Assembly: GCA_021018815.1 (NCBI GenBank)
Contig: JAITYX010000011.1
Coordinates: forward strand, 3,424,501 to 3,488,500
DNA: 64,000 bases
Source of the DNA: Talinum fruticosum
Lineage: Eukaryota; Streptophyta; Magnoliopsida; Caryophyllales; Talinaceae
Direction of reading: 5' to 3'
The number at the start of each line of letters is the position of its first letter. Position 1 is the stretch's first letter. The notes beneath the pieces were generated by a model that made no database searches, was not told the origin of the DNA, and was given only the letters and a program-made list of their open reading frames with translations. This document shows positions 12,901 through 24,900 of this stretch, one piece after another. The translations under genes and the position numbers were made by a program.

Positions 12901-13691
12901 GATTTTCTACCTATTACACTTTGTAATGTTATCTACAAAGTCCTTGCTAATGTGCTTGGTAATAGACTTCAGTTTGTGCTTCTTGATATAATCTATTTGA
13001 ACCAGAGTGCCTTCATCAAAGGTAGTTCTATTGTTGATAACATCATGCTTGCTTACAATTTGGTCAAATACTATGAGAAAGGCTCCATTTCTCCTACAAC
13101 AATGATTAAAATTGATATCCGCAAAGCATATGACACTCGTCAGTTGGTCATTCCTCTATCTGTACTCTTAAGGGTCCGGGATTCCATGCCCATTATATTA
13201 AATTAGTCATGATGTGTGATACATCTCCTTATTATGTTGTCAATATAAATGGTGAACCTTGTGGGTATTTTCCTGGTGCTTGTGGCTTGAGACAAGGGGA
13301 CCCCAGTCTCCCTACTCATTTGTCTTGGGCATGGAAGTGATTTCTAGAGGTCTAAACTTGGCTGCTAGGGTAGATGTTTTCAATTGCATCTCAAATGTGC
13401 CAAAAGTCAGCTATATCATATAGCCTTTGCGGATGATCCGTTGTTGTTTTGTAAAGAAAATGCAGCCTTAGCCAGTGGTCGTTAGGAGGTTTTTCAGAAA
13501 TTTTCACAAATGTTAGGCAACCCCGATAAATCTAAAATTCACCTAGGAGTGGTAGACACTATGTGCAGTCAAAACAACATTTTCCAGACTAAGGCTTTAC
13601 TTAAGGGACATTCCCATTTGGATACTTAGGGCTTCCATTATCTACTAGAAAGTTCCATTATTAGCTCTGTCAACCTCTTCTTGATAACATG
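9990..13691 (+). pseudogene. Decayed LINE (L1-type non-LTR retrotransposon)
   Basis: A broken plant L1-like element on the plus strand. ORF1 remnants (about 10200-11045) include a DUF4283-like segment with a conserved GGPW and a cysteine-containing knuckle remnant. An endonuclease-like segment lies around 11820-12000. The reverse transcriptase is scattered over frames from about 12350: a YFHVV segment (12490), the NQSAFIKG segment (13000), the GLRQGDP segment (13290) and an AFADD segment (13425), where AFADD is the polymerase catalytic motif. Stops and frameshifts are frequent throughout. The reading stops abruptly in the RT thumb at about 13690, where an LTR-like sequence begins, so the 3' end and poly(A) tail are missing. 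Confidence 0.8.
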
Positions 13692-14120
13692 TAACGTCGT
13701 AGACTATAATCACTCATATGACTAATTCATAACCAAAATAAGTTTAAAAAGCATATCATAGCAGAAGCTAAAATTTAGTTGGGGCATTATCGCTGCCTCT
13801 TGCAATTGAGACAAGGCTTATACTCATACATATTCAATATGTTCTTATACATGTTATATATATTTACATAAGCAGTTGAAGGTTTCAATATCATATACTT
13901 AAAACTTAGATAGTTTAAGAGTCCAAATAATTCTTAAACATATAACCCAAAAACATTTTGCACCAGAAATCCAACACAAGTCATTGCCCGGTACCAGTCC
14001 TTTGAGAATCTTTTTCTTAGTTTCTTTCTCCTCGTAAAATTCCTGTTTAAATTATGTTTGCTTATCTTTCCCTAAAATAGTTTAAAACATAACATAAGAC
14101 TAAAAGTGAGCGATTGATAA
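13692..14120 (-). mobile_element. Inverted gypsy LTR fragment
   Basis: Starts TGTAACG, and reads well against the reverse complement of the last part of the LTR family at 16711-19597 (shared words CATAATCAC, GACTAATTC and GGGGCATTATCGCTGC). It therefore looks like the 3' end of a related LTR lying on the minus strand. It abuts the truncated LINE on the left and the truncated gypsy reverse transcriptase on the right. The right boundary is approximate. Confidence 0.5.
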
Positions 14121-14130
14121 CTTGATCAAT

Positions 14131-16651
14131 TGCAAGGTGCTGGGGTCTTTTCAAAGATAGACTTGAGGTCCGGCTATTACCAACTTTTGATTAAGCTTGA
14201 GGACATACCTAAGACCGCATTCAGGATAAGCTATGGTCACTATGAGTTGTTGGTTATGCCATTTGGGTTGACTAATGCACCTATAAAGTTTATGGATTTG
14301 ATGAATAGGATTTTTAGATCTTATTTAGATAAATTTATAGTGGTATTCATAGATGACATCCTAATATACTCCAAGGATAGGGACGAACATATGTGTCATT
14401 TGAGAATGGTGTTACAAACCTTGAGAGAAAATCAGTTGTATGCCAAATTACAAAAGTACGAATTTTGGTTGAGTGAGGTGACATTTTTAGGTCACGTGGT
14501 ATCTAAAAAGGGGATAAAGATTGATCCACAAAAAGTGCAAGCTGTCACAGAATGGCAAAGGCCAACCAATGTCACCGAAGTAAGGAGTTTCCTAGGGTTG
14601 GCTAGTTATTATTGAAGGTTCATTCAGGATTTTCCAAAATAGCTCTCCAATGACAAATCTTCTAAGGAAAACCACCAAGTTTGAATGGACCGATAAGTGT
14701 GAAAAAGCATTTCAGGAGTTGGAAAAGAGATTAACCACAACCCCAATATCGACCCTATCCGAGGAAGGCAAGGAGTACATCATTTATAGTTACGCATCAA
14801 AAAATGGGTTAGGATACGTATTGATGCAGAATGGTAAGGTTGTAGCATATGCTTCGCGTCAGCCTAAAACCATATGAAAGGAACTACCCCACTCATGACT
14901 TGGAGTTGGCTGCGGTGGTATTCACTTTGAAAATTTGGAAACATTACTTATATGGAGTATCTTGCAAAATATACACTGATCATCAAAGTTTAAAGTATGT
15001 CTTCACCTAAAAAGAGCTTAACTTGAGGCAGAGGCGATGGTTAGAACTGTTGAAGGATTATGACTTGGAGATCCAAGTACCACCCCGAAAAGCGAATGTT
15101 GTCGCAAATGCCTTAAGTAGAAAAACTCAGCATAGCTTGAACACCATAATCATAACCCAACCGACTCTTATTTGTGAGTAACAAGCAGAGGGGATTGATT
15201 TTATCAAACCTCAGGCTGGTGGAGGGTTGTTAGCTATTTTGGAAGTTAAACCATCAATTTTTGAGGAAATCAAGATGGTGCAGTGAAGGATAAAGAGCTA
15301 GTAAAGATTAAGCAGAGCCTAGACAAGGGTAAATTCTTGGGTTTTGTGGTACACGAGGATGGTAGCTTATGATTTCAGAATCATTGGTATGTACCCAATC
15401 AAGGATACCTCAAAAAGAGAATTCTAGATGAGGCACACACTACCGCATACTCGTGTACCCTGGAGGAACAAAGATGTATGTGGACTTAAGGCAAAACTTT
15501 TGGTGGCCTAATATGAAGAGTGAGGTAGCAGAATATGTTGTCTTACCTGTCGAAGGTGAAAGCAGAACATCGGTGCCCTATAGGGAACTGCGACCTCTTG
15601 AGATACCAATATGGAAGTGGGATTTGATATCAATGGATTTCATCATGGGACTTCCCATATCCACCTTTAAGAAGAATGCAATTTGGACCATTGTGGATTG
15701 TCTCACCAAGTTTGCACACTTCATACCCATTCACGATGGTTGGAGTGTGGATAGGCTAGCCCAATTATATGTAAAGAAAATTGTAAGGCTACATGGCATT
15801 CCAAATGATATAGTTAGGGATACTCAGTTTCAATCTTAATTTTGGGAAGCCTTATAACGAGCTTTTGGGACTAAACTAAATTTTAGTAGCTCGTATCATC
15901 ATGAGATGGATGGTCAAACCGAGAGGGCTAACCAAATACTAGAGGACATGTTAAGGGCATGTGTTCTTGATTTCCAAAGGAAATGGGAGGATTACCCAGC
16001 TCTAGTGGAATTCTTATATAATAATAGCTACCAAGCCAACATCAAGATGGCCCCATTTGAGGCACTTTATGGGAGAAGGTGCAGAACTCCTTTATGTTGG
16101 AATGACCTAGATGAAACGCTCATTGTGGGGCTAGAAATGATACAAGATACCATTGAAAGGATTAGGATGATACAATAGCGTATCGGAGAAGCTCAAAGCA
16201 GACAAAAGAGTTATGCCGACCAACGAAGAAAACCCTTGGACTTCCAAGAAGGAGACATGGTGTTCCTAAGAGTTCCCCCAACAAAAGGTGCAAAGAGGTT
16301 CGGCATCAAAGGGAAATTGAGCCTTAGATATATCGGACCTTACGAGATTGTGAAGAAACTGAACTATGTGGCTTACAAGCTAGCATTGTCTTCCGATCTT
16401 GAACACGTGCACAACGTGTTTCATATATCTCAACTTCAAAAATATATATGTCCGATCAGCCTGAACCCATTATGGTCGCCCAAAGTTTAGCCTACGAAGA
16501 ACAACCCATGCAGATAATGGACCGGAGAATCAAACAACTCCGCAATAAGGTCATTCCATTAGTCAAGGTATTGTGGGCAAACCATACTTCCACGGAAGCT
16601 ACTTGGGAAACCGAGAAGGATATGAAAAATAAATACCTTCATCTATTTTAG
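14131..16651 (+). pseudogene. Gypsy pol remnant: RT, RNase H, integrase, chromodomain
   Basis: In order: reverse transcriptase from about 14131 with the FIDDILIYS catalytic motif (about 14346-14372); RNase H (14650-15120, including the TDHQSLKY segment); integrase pieces (15453-16490) with the core aspartate segment SMDFIMGLP and the conserved glutamate in GQTERANQ; and a C-terminal chromodomain-like segment (about 16540-16651). The chromodomain places it among Ty3/gypsy chromoviruses, probably Tekay/Del-like by overall feel. In-frame stops (for example at 14613 and 15837) and frameshifts (around 14870 and 15540, where the integrase zinc finger is disrupted) make it non-functional. Confidence 0.85.
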
Positions 16652-16693
16652 GTAATTGTCTTGTCTTGCTTGCAAGTTTCGGGGATGAAACTT

Positions 16694-16710
16694 ATTTTAA
16701 GGGGGAAGAC
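16694..16710 (+). other. Polypurine tract
   Basis: TTTTAAGGGGGAAGAC lies directly before the 3' LTR start. This is the position where plus-strand DNA synthesis is primed in LTR retrotransposons. Confidence 0.7.
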
Positions 16711-16962
16711 TGTGATACCCCGGCCTTAATCTAATACATCAATAAGGATTAATAAATATTAATAAGTGCGTGTACTTCATTTCATACTTCATTTCTCATT
16801 ATCATATATATTATGTACTTGTGCAAGTAACCATATTATGTGTTGCAGGACTCGGATGATAATAACGACGCTTGGCCAAAAATAAATAAATAAATAAATG
16901 AATGAACAAATAAATCATGCTTTGTGATAATTCAAGGAATAATAATAATTATAGTAGCAGTA

Positions 16963-17012
<50 letters not shown>

Positions 17013-19597
17013 TGGAATCATACTAATAATAATTCATACGCCTAAAGTTTCAAAATAATTATTCAAGTAGGAAATTCCTAAAATCGACATTCTTTTATAA
17101 TTTGTGTATGGCTATTAGGATATTTGGGCTTGTAGCGAATGGAGGGCCTAATAACCAGAAAAATAAAATAAAAAATGGAGCTGGATTTCAGATTTGAGGA
17201 GAGAGAAATTTCAAATTCAAAATTTGCCTATTTAAACCCTAAAAATCTCAAAAACCCCACCTTCATCATTTACTTCCCTTCCCAAAGAAACTCATCTCCC
17301 TCACTCAACCTCCTCTCTGCTGCCCAACCAGGCTACCCGCCGACCACCACCCCACTAATGGCGTTGGTCGTCGTCACCAGAGCCACCAGTCGCCGACGAC
17401 TGGTAACACCAGCCACCGCGGGCTTTTTCTCCTGCCCTGCTGCTGCCGCCAACCCAACAACCGTCGCTGCCGTTGCCACCTGCTCGTACACAGTCACCGG
17501 AGCACCGTTCAACCATCCCTTCTACCATAAAAACCTCATTTTCTTGTGGGTTTGGGTAAAAACCTCAACCTTCAACTAATCAATTCCTTTAATTTTTAAA
17601 AATACTTAGTTAGATGTTTCATGCAAGAAATTATTATGTAAAATCAGATTTTATGAGGTTATGTTGGTGAAATAAATAAAATTGCCTTGAATTATGTGGT
17701 TGGATGTTCATGGAAAAAGGAAAATTGGACTTGTGAGAATTATTTAAATTTCATGAATATGTTGTACTATGATTATTGGTTAGATGATTGTGGATTATAA
17801 ATTTTGGGAAGGAAATTTGGTCTTTGTGATGATTCAAAACTTATTGGAAAATTTTGGAGGTAAAGATTAACTAAAATGGGCATGCATGTAAAGTTAAAAC
17901 GAGACTTTGAATAAATATGACATTATGTGAGGATTTAAGAAAAAAAGGCATGCATGTTGTGTTATGAGTATGTGGATTAAAAATGTGAATTAAAGAGAAT
18001 ATGCAATTTGGATGATTCTAAGAAGTTAAAGAAAATAAGTAATTTTGGGAAGTTTAAAGAAAATAAGTCACTTTAAGGGTTTAAAGAAAATAAGTGATTT
18101 GGATGATTAAAATAAATTAAAGAAAATAAATGATGTTGATGATTTAAGAAAATAAGTGACTTTAGTGATCAAAGAAAATAAGAGATTTTGGTAGCTTAAA
18201 GGAAATAAGTAAATAAGTGATTGTGGTACTAAAGAAAAGAAGCAAATTTGGTGATTTAAAGAGTTAAAGGAAATTGCAATTTTGATGATTTAAAGAGTTA
18301 AAGGAAATTAGTGAATTTGATGATTTGAAAAAATTAAAGAAAATAGGTTAACTTAGGCGATTTATAAGATTTAGGTTAGGTATTCAAGTGAAGAATTAAG
18401 CAACATTAGAAGATTAAAAAATTAGGTGAGCAAGAGACTTAATTGAAGAAGGGATTGATTATCACGTTAGGTGTTTTGTGGAGAAACGGGCAAGTAAACC
18501 TTATAATCATATTACGTGATAGGAGGGGTTGATTTAAGTTACGATTGTTATTAAAATGTTAACCTATTAAGAGTAACCCATCGGTTTTGGAAAGTAGAAA
18601 CTTTTGCTTGCATAAATTCATCTAGACATGGATAGTTACAAAAAGAAAATAATATAAGTAATAACAATAGTAATAATAATAACGACAATAATAATAACGA
18701 TAGTAAATTTAGCTACTAAAAGTATTGAATCTATTAATGAAACACTTTATTTTGTTAAGGCATCCACGTCGTCCATCCGAGTCAGTAATTCTATAAGGGA
18801 TCGAAAGGATATTACTCGCGATTTAAGGTACGTTTATTGCTAGTACCTTACGAAAATTCATATGTTTATATATAACAATATCAAATGGTTTGCTTGATGA
18901 AATGAACCATTTCAAACGTTATTTGTCATCTAATTACGTGGCCCGCCCCATATCAATCATACCATAGCGTGATCAGATTTGGGATCACACCATATATATT
19001 TGGTCATTATCAACCGGACTTTTCGATCGGTTTGGGTATGCGCATATTTAGGGAAACCGACGATCGTAAGGAGCCACTCGGATAATTTATGAATAATTGT
19101 TTTATTATATTCTCCTTGTCTCGATTTATAAATGAATTGAAATGCATGCGCACAAATCATATATCTTCACTTAATTATTTACAAGTACATGGATAAGCGT
19201 GCTGAGCTTCGGCTTATTAGTTCGAAATGTTTTCTCTGTTTCGTTTTAGGTAAAGCTACTCTAGAAGGGATCAAAAAGTAGGCTATTTGCTGGCCGAAGT
19301 GTCTTAGGGGTTCACAAGTGGTGGTGACCCGTCGTGTCTTGAGTTGTTTTGGGTGTTGTCATTAAGTCATTACCCTGTCGACATGTATTTAATTCTCTCT
19401 ACTTATGCTTTTCTTTGTTGGACGTTTTACCTTCGAACCTGAACCTTACTATGTATTGTACGTAACCTATTTGAATGTTGCATTGTTCCTTGTTTGGAGC
19501 GACAATAACGCCTCTAACCTTTCTTTCCGCTGCACTAATTACTAGTTAATCAGTCTTTATGGTTAATCTGGTGATTATGGGGTTTGGGGGCATTACA
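16711..19597 (+). repeat. 3' LTR of the gypsy element, about 2.9 kb
   Basis: TGTGATACC...GGCATTACA. It is related to the solo LTR at 984-3989 across most of its length but lacks the GC-rich block found there and has its own segment at about 17650-17800. A TATTTAAA box lies at 17229-17236. The open frame at 17175-17579 covers the GC-rich leader and is not considered a gene. The last 900 bp resemble the 914-bp LTR at 38706-39619. Confidence 0.85.
16937..17011. repeat. (AAT)n microsatellite in the 3' LTR
   Basis: A mostly uninterrupted AAT array, equivalent in position to the array at 1210-1260 in the related solo LTR but longer and broken near its start by TAGTAGCAG. Confidence 0.9.
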
Positions 19598-21966
19598 TTA
19601 CGTCATCTACACTTAATTAGTCCGGGTCAACATGCACCACATATACCACTCCCTCAACATACACTAACTGGGGTCAGAACAAATGTGCCACCATGGTGCA
19701 CATGCAATGTACTCTTAGCAAACATCTTGCAATTGAAATGCATATATAAAATTCAAATTCAACTCCCATTTCAAGTCACCATTCAAATTTATAATACAAT
19801 TATAATTCAACATCAAATTCTCACTTCCCAAATCAAAGTTAAGTCCCAAATTACTAGTTTCTAAAAATAGAGACTTTATTTACCCCTAGGTTTTCAAATA
19901 TACAACTACTAGAATTAAATCAAAATGTTTTTTTTTCTCAAAAATTCTTCTTCGAAACTAAAACCAAACGTAATCCCTTTCCAAACAAGGTAATTTTTGG
20001 TTGTTTTCGAATTTTTCCATGATTTTGAACGTAAAACTCATAAAACCCTAAAACTTACCTCAACTTCAGTCTTCTTCTACCCAAATTATAGCTCTTTATC
20101 ACCGGTCTTCATTCGATAGTCTCTGTCGAGTTTTGGAACCCTAATCCTTCACAGAATCTTCGTCTTTCGAAGGTGAGAGTGAGAGTTTAAAGGGAGGAAG
20201 AAGAGTGTTCTCAATTTTGATCAAAGAGAGAAACCTAAAAAGCCAAAGAGTTTTTATATTTTTCCTTTAAACATTTTTTTCAACTCGAAAAGATAAAATA
20301 ACTTAAAATTAATCGATAACAAGCAAAGTTAATAGGTTGAACAAGAACATTTAAGCACTTATTAACCGACACAGGGATACGCGCGTTTAAAAAATTACTC
20401 GGTGGCAAATGGAAGAAAAAAGTGAAATACAACCGGGAATAGGGACGGGGACGAATTTTATACCCGTTCCTCAACAAAAAAGACAAATATATAGGTTCAT
20501 GAATTTAACTTATAGTGTTCTTCACTCAAAGTTATCTAAACAAAATGAATAATTCAATGAAAGATGAGCAATTGTTTGCCAAATTTTGCACCTCATCTTC
20601 AACACTATAACTCAAGTTTACAAATTTGGTATGAATATAGTCCAGGTTCTATCTTAGACCTAGTGTCATTGAACTATGGGGTTTTTTTATAATTGAATGA
20701 ATGAATACCCCACCCTATTTCCTTCAAAAAGTAACCAGACATGGATTCTTCCCTTCCCTCTTTATCCAGATGCTATTCTTCGACGACTGCTTGTTGTCGT
20801 GCCACCTAGACACCACCACATTCCTTTCTGTGTTTGTTGTTTTATGATTGTTTTGTAGATCTGTTATTTCTTCTTCATTGTTTTTATTGTGGCAGTATAT
20901 GATTTTCTATAGTTTTGCTTCTATTTCTTTTCTACTTCTTTTTGTTTCTTTTCTATGGTTTGCAAAAATGTATGATTAATCCGCCCGGTTATAAATTTTT
21001 TTAAGGAGAATGGGAAAAAGGGGCGAAAGTTTAGACTTTTCCATGAAAAACAACAACGGGCAAAAATCCCCATAAAAGACCAGCCAGGGGCGGGGCCCGG
21101 CGAGGGCAAGGATGGGGGAGAAACCATATTTTAGAGTTTGCCTTATAATGTAAGATTTAGGTTTCTAGCGTTCACCTTGTAACCTAAAATTTAGGTTTCT
21201 AGGTTTTTATATCGTCTCTCATTGAATCACTTTTGACATTGACAAATTTGGCAACCAATTTTATTTATACTGCTACGATCGAAGATGTTGCTTGATTCTG
21301 TACAAGTCAGAAATCAATATTTAATCTGGATTTGAGTCCAAAAGAAACCATATTTTCGCCCAATTAACTATTAGACTGATGATAAAACTAGACCCACTAA
21401 GTTAGTCCAAAAGATGTTGCTCATGAGCTAATAATAATACCAATTACAGTGCTAAATTACTGGATCATCAAAGTAGGCTACAATGCTACCACTACTAGGC
21501 CGAACATTGAATCCATGGTGATAACGTGTTCAAAGATACTATGAGAGCATGAATAACAATTGGAAACTTAATTCAAGTAAAAATGCATATTTGAAGGGAT
21601 CGCTAAGAATGCAGAACTAAATGAAGATTCAATTGTAAAATAGATCTGCATGGTGTAAGATTTAACATTCCATCATCATATTCATATACATATATTTCTC
21701 ATAAACTCAAAGCACAAAATCCAAGTGTACATAAAAAAAAAAAAAAAAACTGTAGCTGTTAATTTGGATTTATATCCAAATTAGCTTAGTGAGATCTGGA
21801 TTGAAAACTCAAAAATTTGAAATTGAGTGCAAACCAATTCAGATTCCCAAAAACTCTAATCTGAATTGACTATTTACACCCTTAAGGCCTTAGCTAAGAT
21901 CCTTGAATGAATAAACCAGAAGATAACTGTCTGCACAAAGCATCTGTCTTGCCACAAATTTACAAC
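19598..21966. other. Downstream region of the channel gene; probable LTR-derived fragment
   Basis: No gene. Read on the minus strand, about 19600-20270 resembles the transcribed leader part of a plant gypsy LTR (CT-rich stretch, then GAGGTAAGTTTTAGGGTTTT), but I see no ends. GGGACGGGGACG at about 20446-20457 and the GGGGCGGGGCC stretch near 21090 are simple G-rich words. 21735-21752 is a poly(A) run. The 3' UTR of the channel gene should lie at its right edge (minus strand, below 21967); I could not place a polyadenylation site. Confidence 0.35.
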
Positions 21967-24900
21967 TTAGTATCTCGATTCTTCGTCTTTCAGGTCAATC
22001 GCAGCTTTATTTGCATAATCAGCTATTACATCTGCAACAGTAATTTTTCCTCTGTGGAAGCTGTCCAAATTGTCAAATTGTTTGCATATCTGATCTATAT
22101 CCTTCTCTTCTATCATTCCCATCTCTTTAAGCTTGAATATAATGTACTCAGGTTTGCTGCAGAAATAAAATCTTGTTTAGATCGATGAAATGTTGTGTTG
22201 GCAAAATAAATACTTAGAAGAAACCCTTCTGTTAATGCATCTTAGTCTAAAGTGAACCTGATGGCATTGGCAATGGAACATCATACAAAGGTTGGACTAG
22301 GCTAGGGTTGTAGTAACATGAGGGGACTACTTTATGTAGAATCATGTGTTGATGTTTTTCCAGGCCTACGTATAATGTCACTGAACAAAAGTTTGGGATC
22401 TTGTTAGATTCTTTTAAACTAAATCATGAATTTTCTTTCCATCCCTTTGCTGCCCTTTTCAATTTTTAGGTGAAAATATATGAAAGATTTAAAATAAAGA
22501 AAACCTAGGAGAATCATGTAAAATATGGAATAATGTAGGGGAAGGTAGGAAGAAAAATTGTATTGTGGGCATGACAAGAATTTTGATGATTAGGCCTAAG
22601 GGCGTCATAGAACTCCTTTAGCCATATGGAACTTGCGGTTTTTTTTGGGCCCCAAAGTCAAGCGGTTGGGAACCTGATAACCTACCATAGGCCTAGATCG
22701 AAGCTGGGAGCCCCAATGAAAAATGGCTTAATATCCACCCTCATTTTTAGGACTCGAGGTAACTTTTCTAACCTTTTTAATTTTAATTAATAATTTTATA
22801 ATTCCTTATATTACATTTTTTAACAATTAATCTTATAATTATTTTACAACTCATTACTACTTCTTATAAACTTATAACTTCTTTATAATTTAAGTATTAC
22901 AAACGTTACAACTCTTTACAATTAAAAATAATAGAACCCTGTATGAATTAGTATAATGGACCCTTCCGAGATTAGTGTAGACTTTCTATTCAAAGGCTAG
23001 TGGAGACCAGGGAGGCTATGGAACACAATTTTAAAGCATAGAAGAAGCTTTCAGCCTCTTTACGGACAATTCTGGAAAATCTAGTTGGATAGTGATTTCA
23101 ATGAATTTCTTTTTCTTTTTTTTTTTTTGGGAGGGGAGTGGGAGGTTTTTCTAATATAGAAGTCGAACTTTGATAATGGTGGAATAAATTAATTTCCAAT
23201 TCTTCCCCAGAGTTGAAATTTCTATTAAGGTTGTGGAGGGAGATGTCGGATTTATTTTTATCTTAGATCAGGATCCTGTTGTGGATGTTATTGCTAAATT
23301 TTGCAAAACTCTATGGACAATAGTTGGAGGTAGACATTGGAAAAACTGCCCCGATCCGAACCCGTTAGAAATGTTTGAGTTTTAGATATGATTTTCTCAA
23401 TCCGAACTTAAAAATTTACAAATTAGTAGATCTGTCCTGAATTTGTTCGACCTATTGGATTAAGGTTCGTGGCTTGTTGATTGAATGTTCTATACCCGGT
23501 GTATGATTTCCTTTCACTTTATCACTCATTTAGTATTGGTTATTTATTATATCTCATCATTTGGAGAGATGTTACATATTTATCGCAATCATTTACAAAC
23601 GAATACTAATATTATTTCATTTCTCAACTTCTTTGAAGAAAACTTTATATGTAAAATTATATATAGTTAATTTCAATAAAATATATTTAGATTCAAATGA
23701 CGTGATATATTAAAAAATATTAAAAGTGCACAAGTTATAATGTTGTATTTTTGGTGGAGTGAATATACCTAGTCATATCTTAAATAATATACTTTGGTTT
23801 TGTGGAAATGATATTACTATAATGATGTAAAATTTTGATGTTATAATTAAAAATAATAACTTTAGTTTATTGTAAATCTTAATTCTCATTTATTTAAAAC
23901 TCTTCTAGGAGCTGAACTTAAATCATAGCTCCTTGGGTGGTCAATGGGTTGAGTTAAACAGAGTCGAATTTTCATTAGTGAATAAAATGGGTCACTCGAC
24001 TCCTCTCTTGATCTCGTTTTAAAATATAGTAAATATGCATATAAACCTCCTTAGTATAATAGAAGAAGTAAAATAAACATTGAAACATTAAACGAATCAT
24101 TAAGAACAAATTATTATTATTCAACCCATAATTGATCCAACCTTTCATTGTTCTTATTTAAACGGGTCACGCTGTCAAGCCGCTCAATGGGGTCTTCACA
24201 CAAATATCATAATGAATGTTTTGAATATTTTTTAATATTCTTTTAAAAAATAAAAATCTATATGTTTTAGTAGAATTATGGAAAATTTCAAGTAAGAAAT
24301 ATGCTAGATTGTTATGATTAAAAAAATAAAAATAACCGATAAAAAGGCGCTCTCAATCCGTTGGGTCGACTCGAAACCCATATAACCCAATATATGACAA
24401 CGTATTTTACCCGAATCGAAATATACCCGCTCTATATTTTGTCCAAACTCTAATATACTCAACCCGTATTTAACCTATTCGCCCAAGTTGACAGGTCTAG
24501 CTGGAGGTTTCTTGACATCTATCTGATTAGTTGGAGTTCAATACGACATAGCTTTATCATATAGGGAGAGTTTGCATAAGAGGTTGAAAATGATTATTTT
24601 TGAGATAACTAATGGAAACCATTACCTCAAAGTCCTAGAACTCTAATTGATTTGTGCCCCACGGGGTTGTGTGATGTATATTGTCTTACCCCTTTTTATG
24701 AATAGGTTGCTTCCATTAGAATTTGGTTTGGACTTCAAATTTGAAAGGCATTGACTGCCCTTGGTCCAAAGTCCAAACAATAGAAGCAGAGGATGGCTTT
24801 TGAGATGGGAGGGTGAAAAGGCAACCGTTATTCAAGTCTTTAAAATGGATATGTTTATAATTGTCTTCTGTTGGTGCTAACTTGGTCAAGGTTTTGACAG

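Larger units (their letters stand above)
14130..19597 (+). mobile_element. 5'-truncated Ty3/gypsy chromovirus-like element
   Basis: The element retains the 3' half of pol and a complete 3' LTR (16711-19597). A polypurine tract (GGGGGAAGAC) abuts the LTR, which starts TGTGATACCCC. The 5' LTR, primer-binding site, gag and protease are missing. The left break falls inside reverse transcriptase at about 14130. The right flank begins TTACG, but no left target copy can be matched because of the truncation. Confidence 0.85.

Noticed and set aside
17175..17579. 134-residue open frame in the 3' LTR
   Set aside because: Same leader region as the previous entry, and not conserved with it at protein level.
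984..19597. One huge gypsy element with LTRs at 984-3989 and 16711-19597
   Set aside because: No primer-binding site after the first LTR; its own target-site duplication; and gag, protease and the first part of RT are missing from the supposed interior. The flanks AACGT and TTACG do not match.
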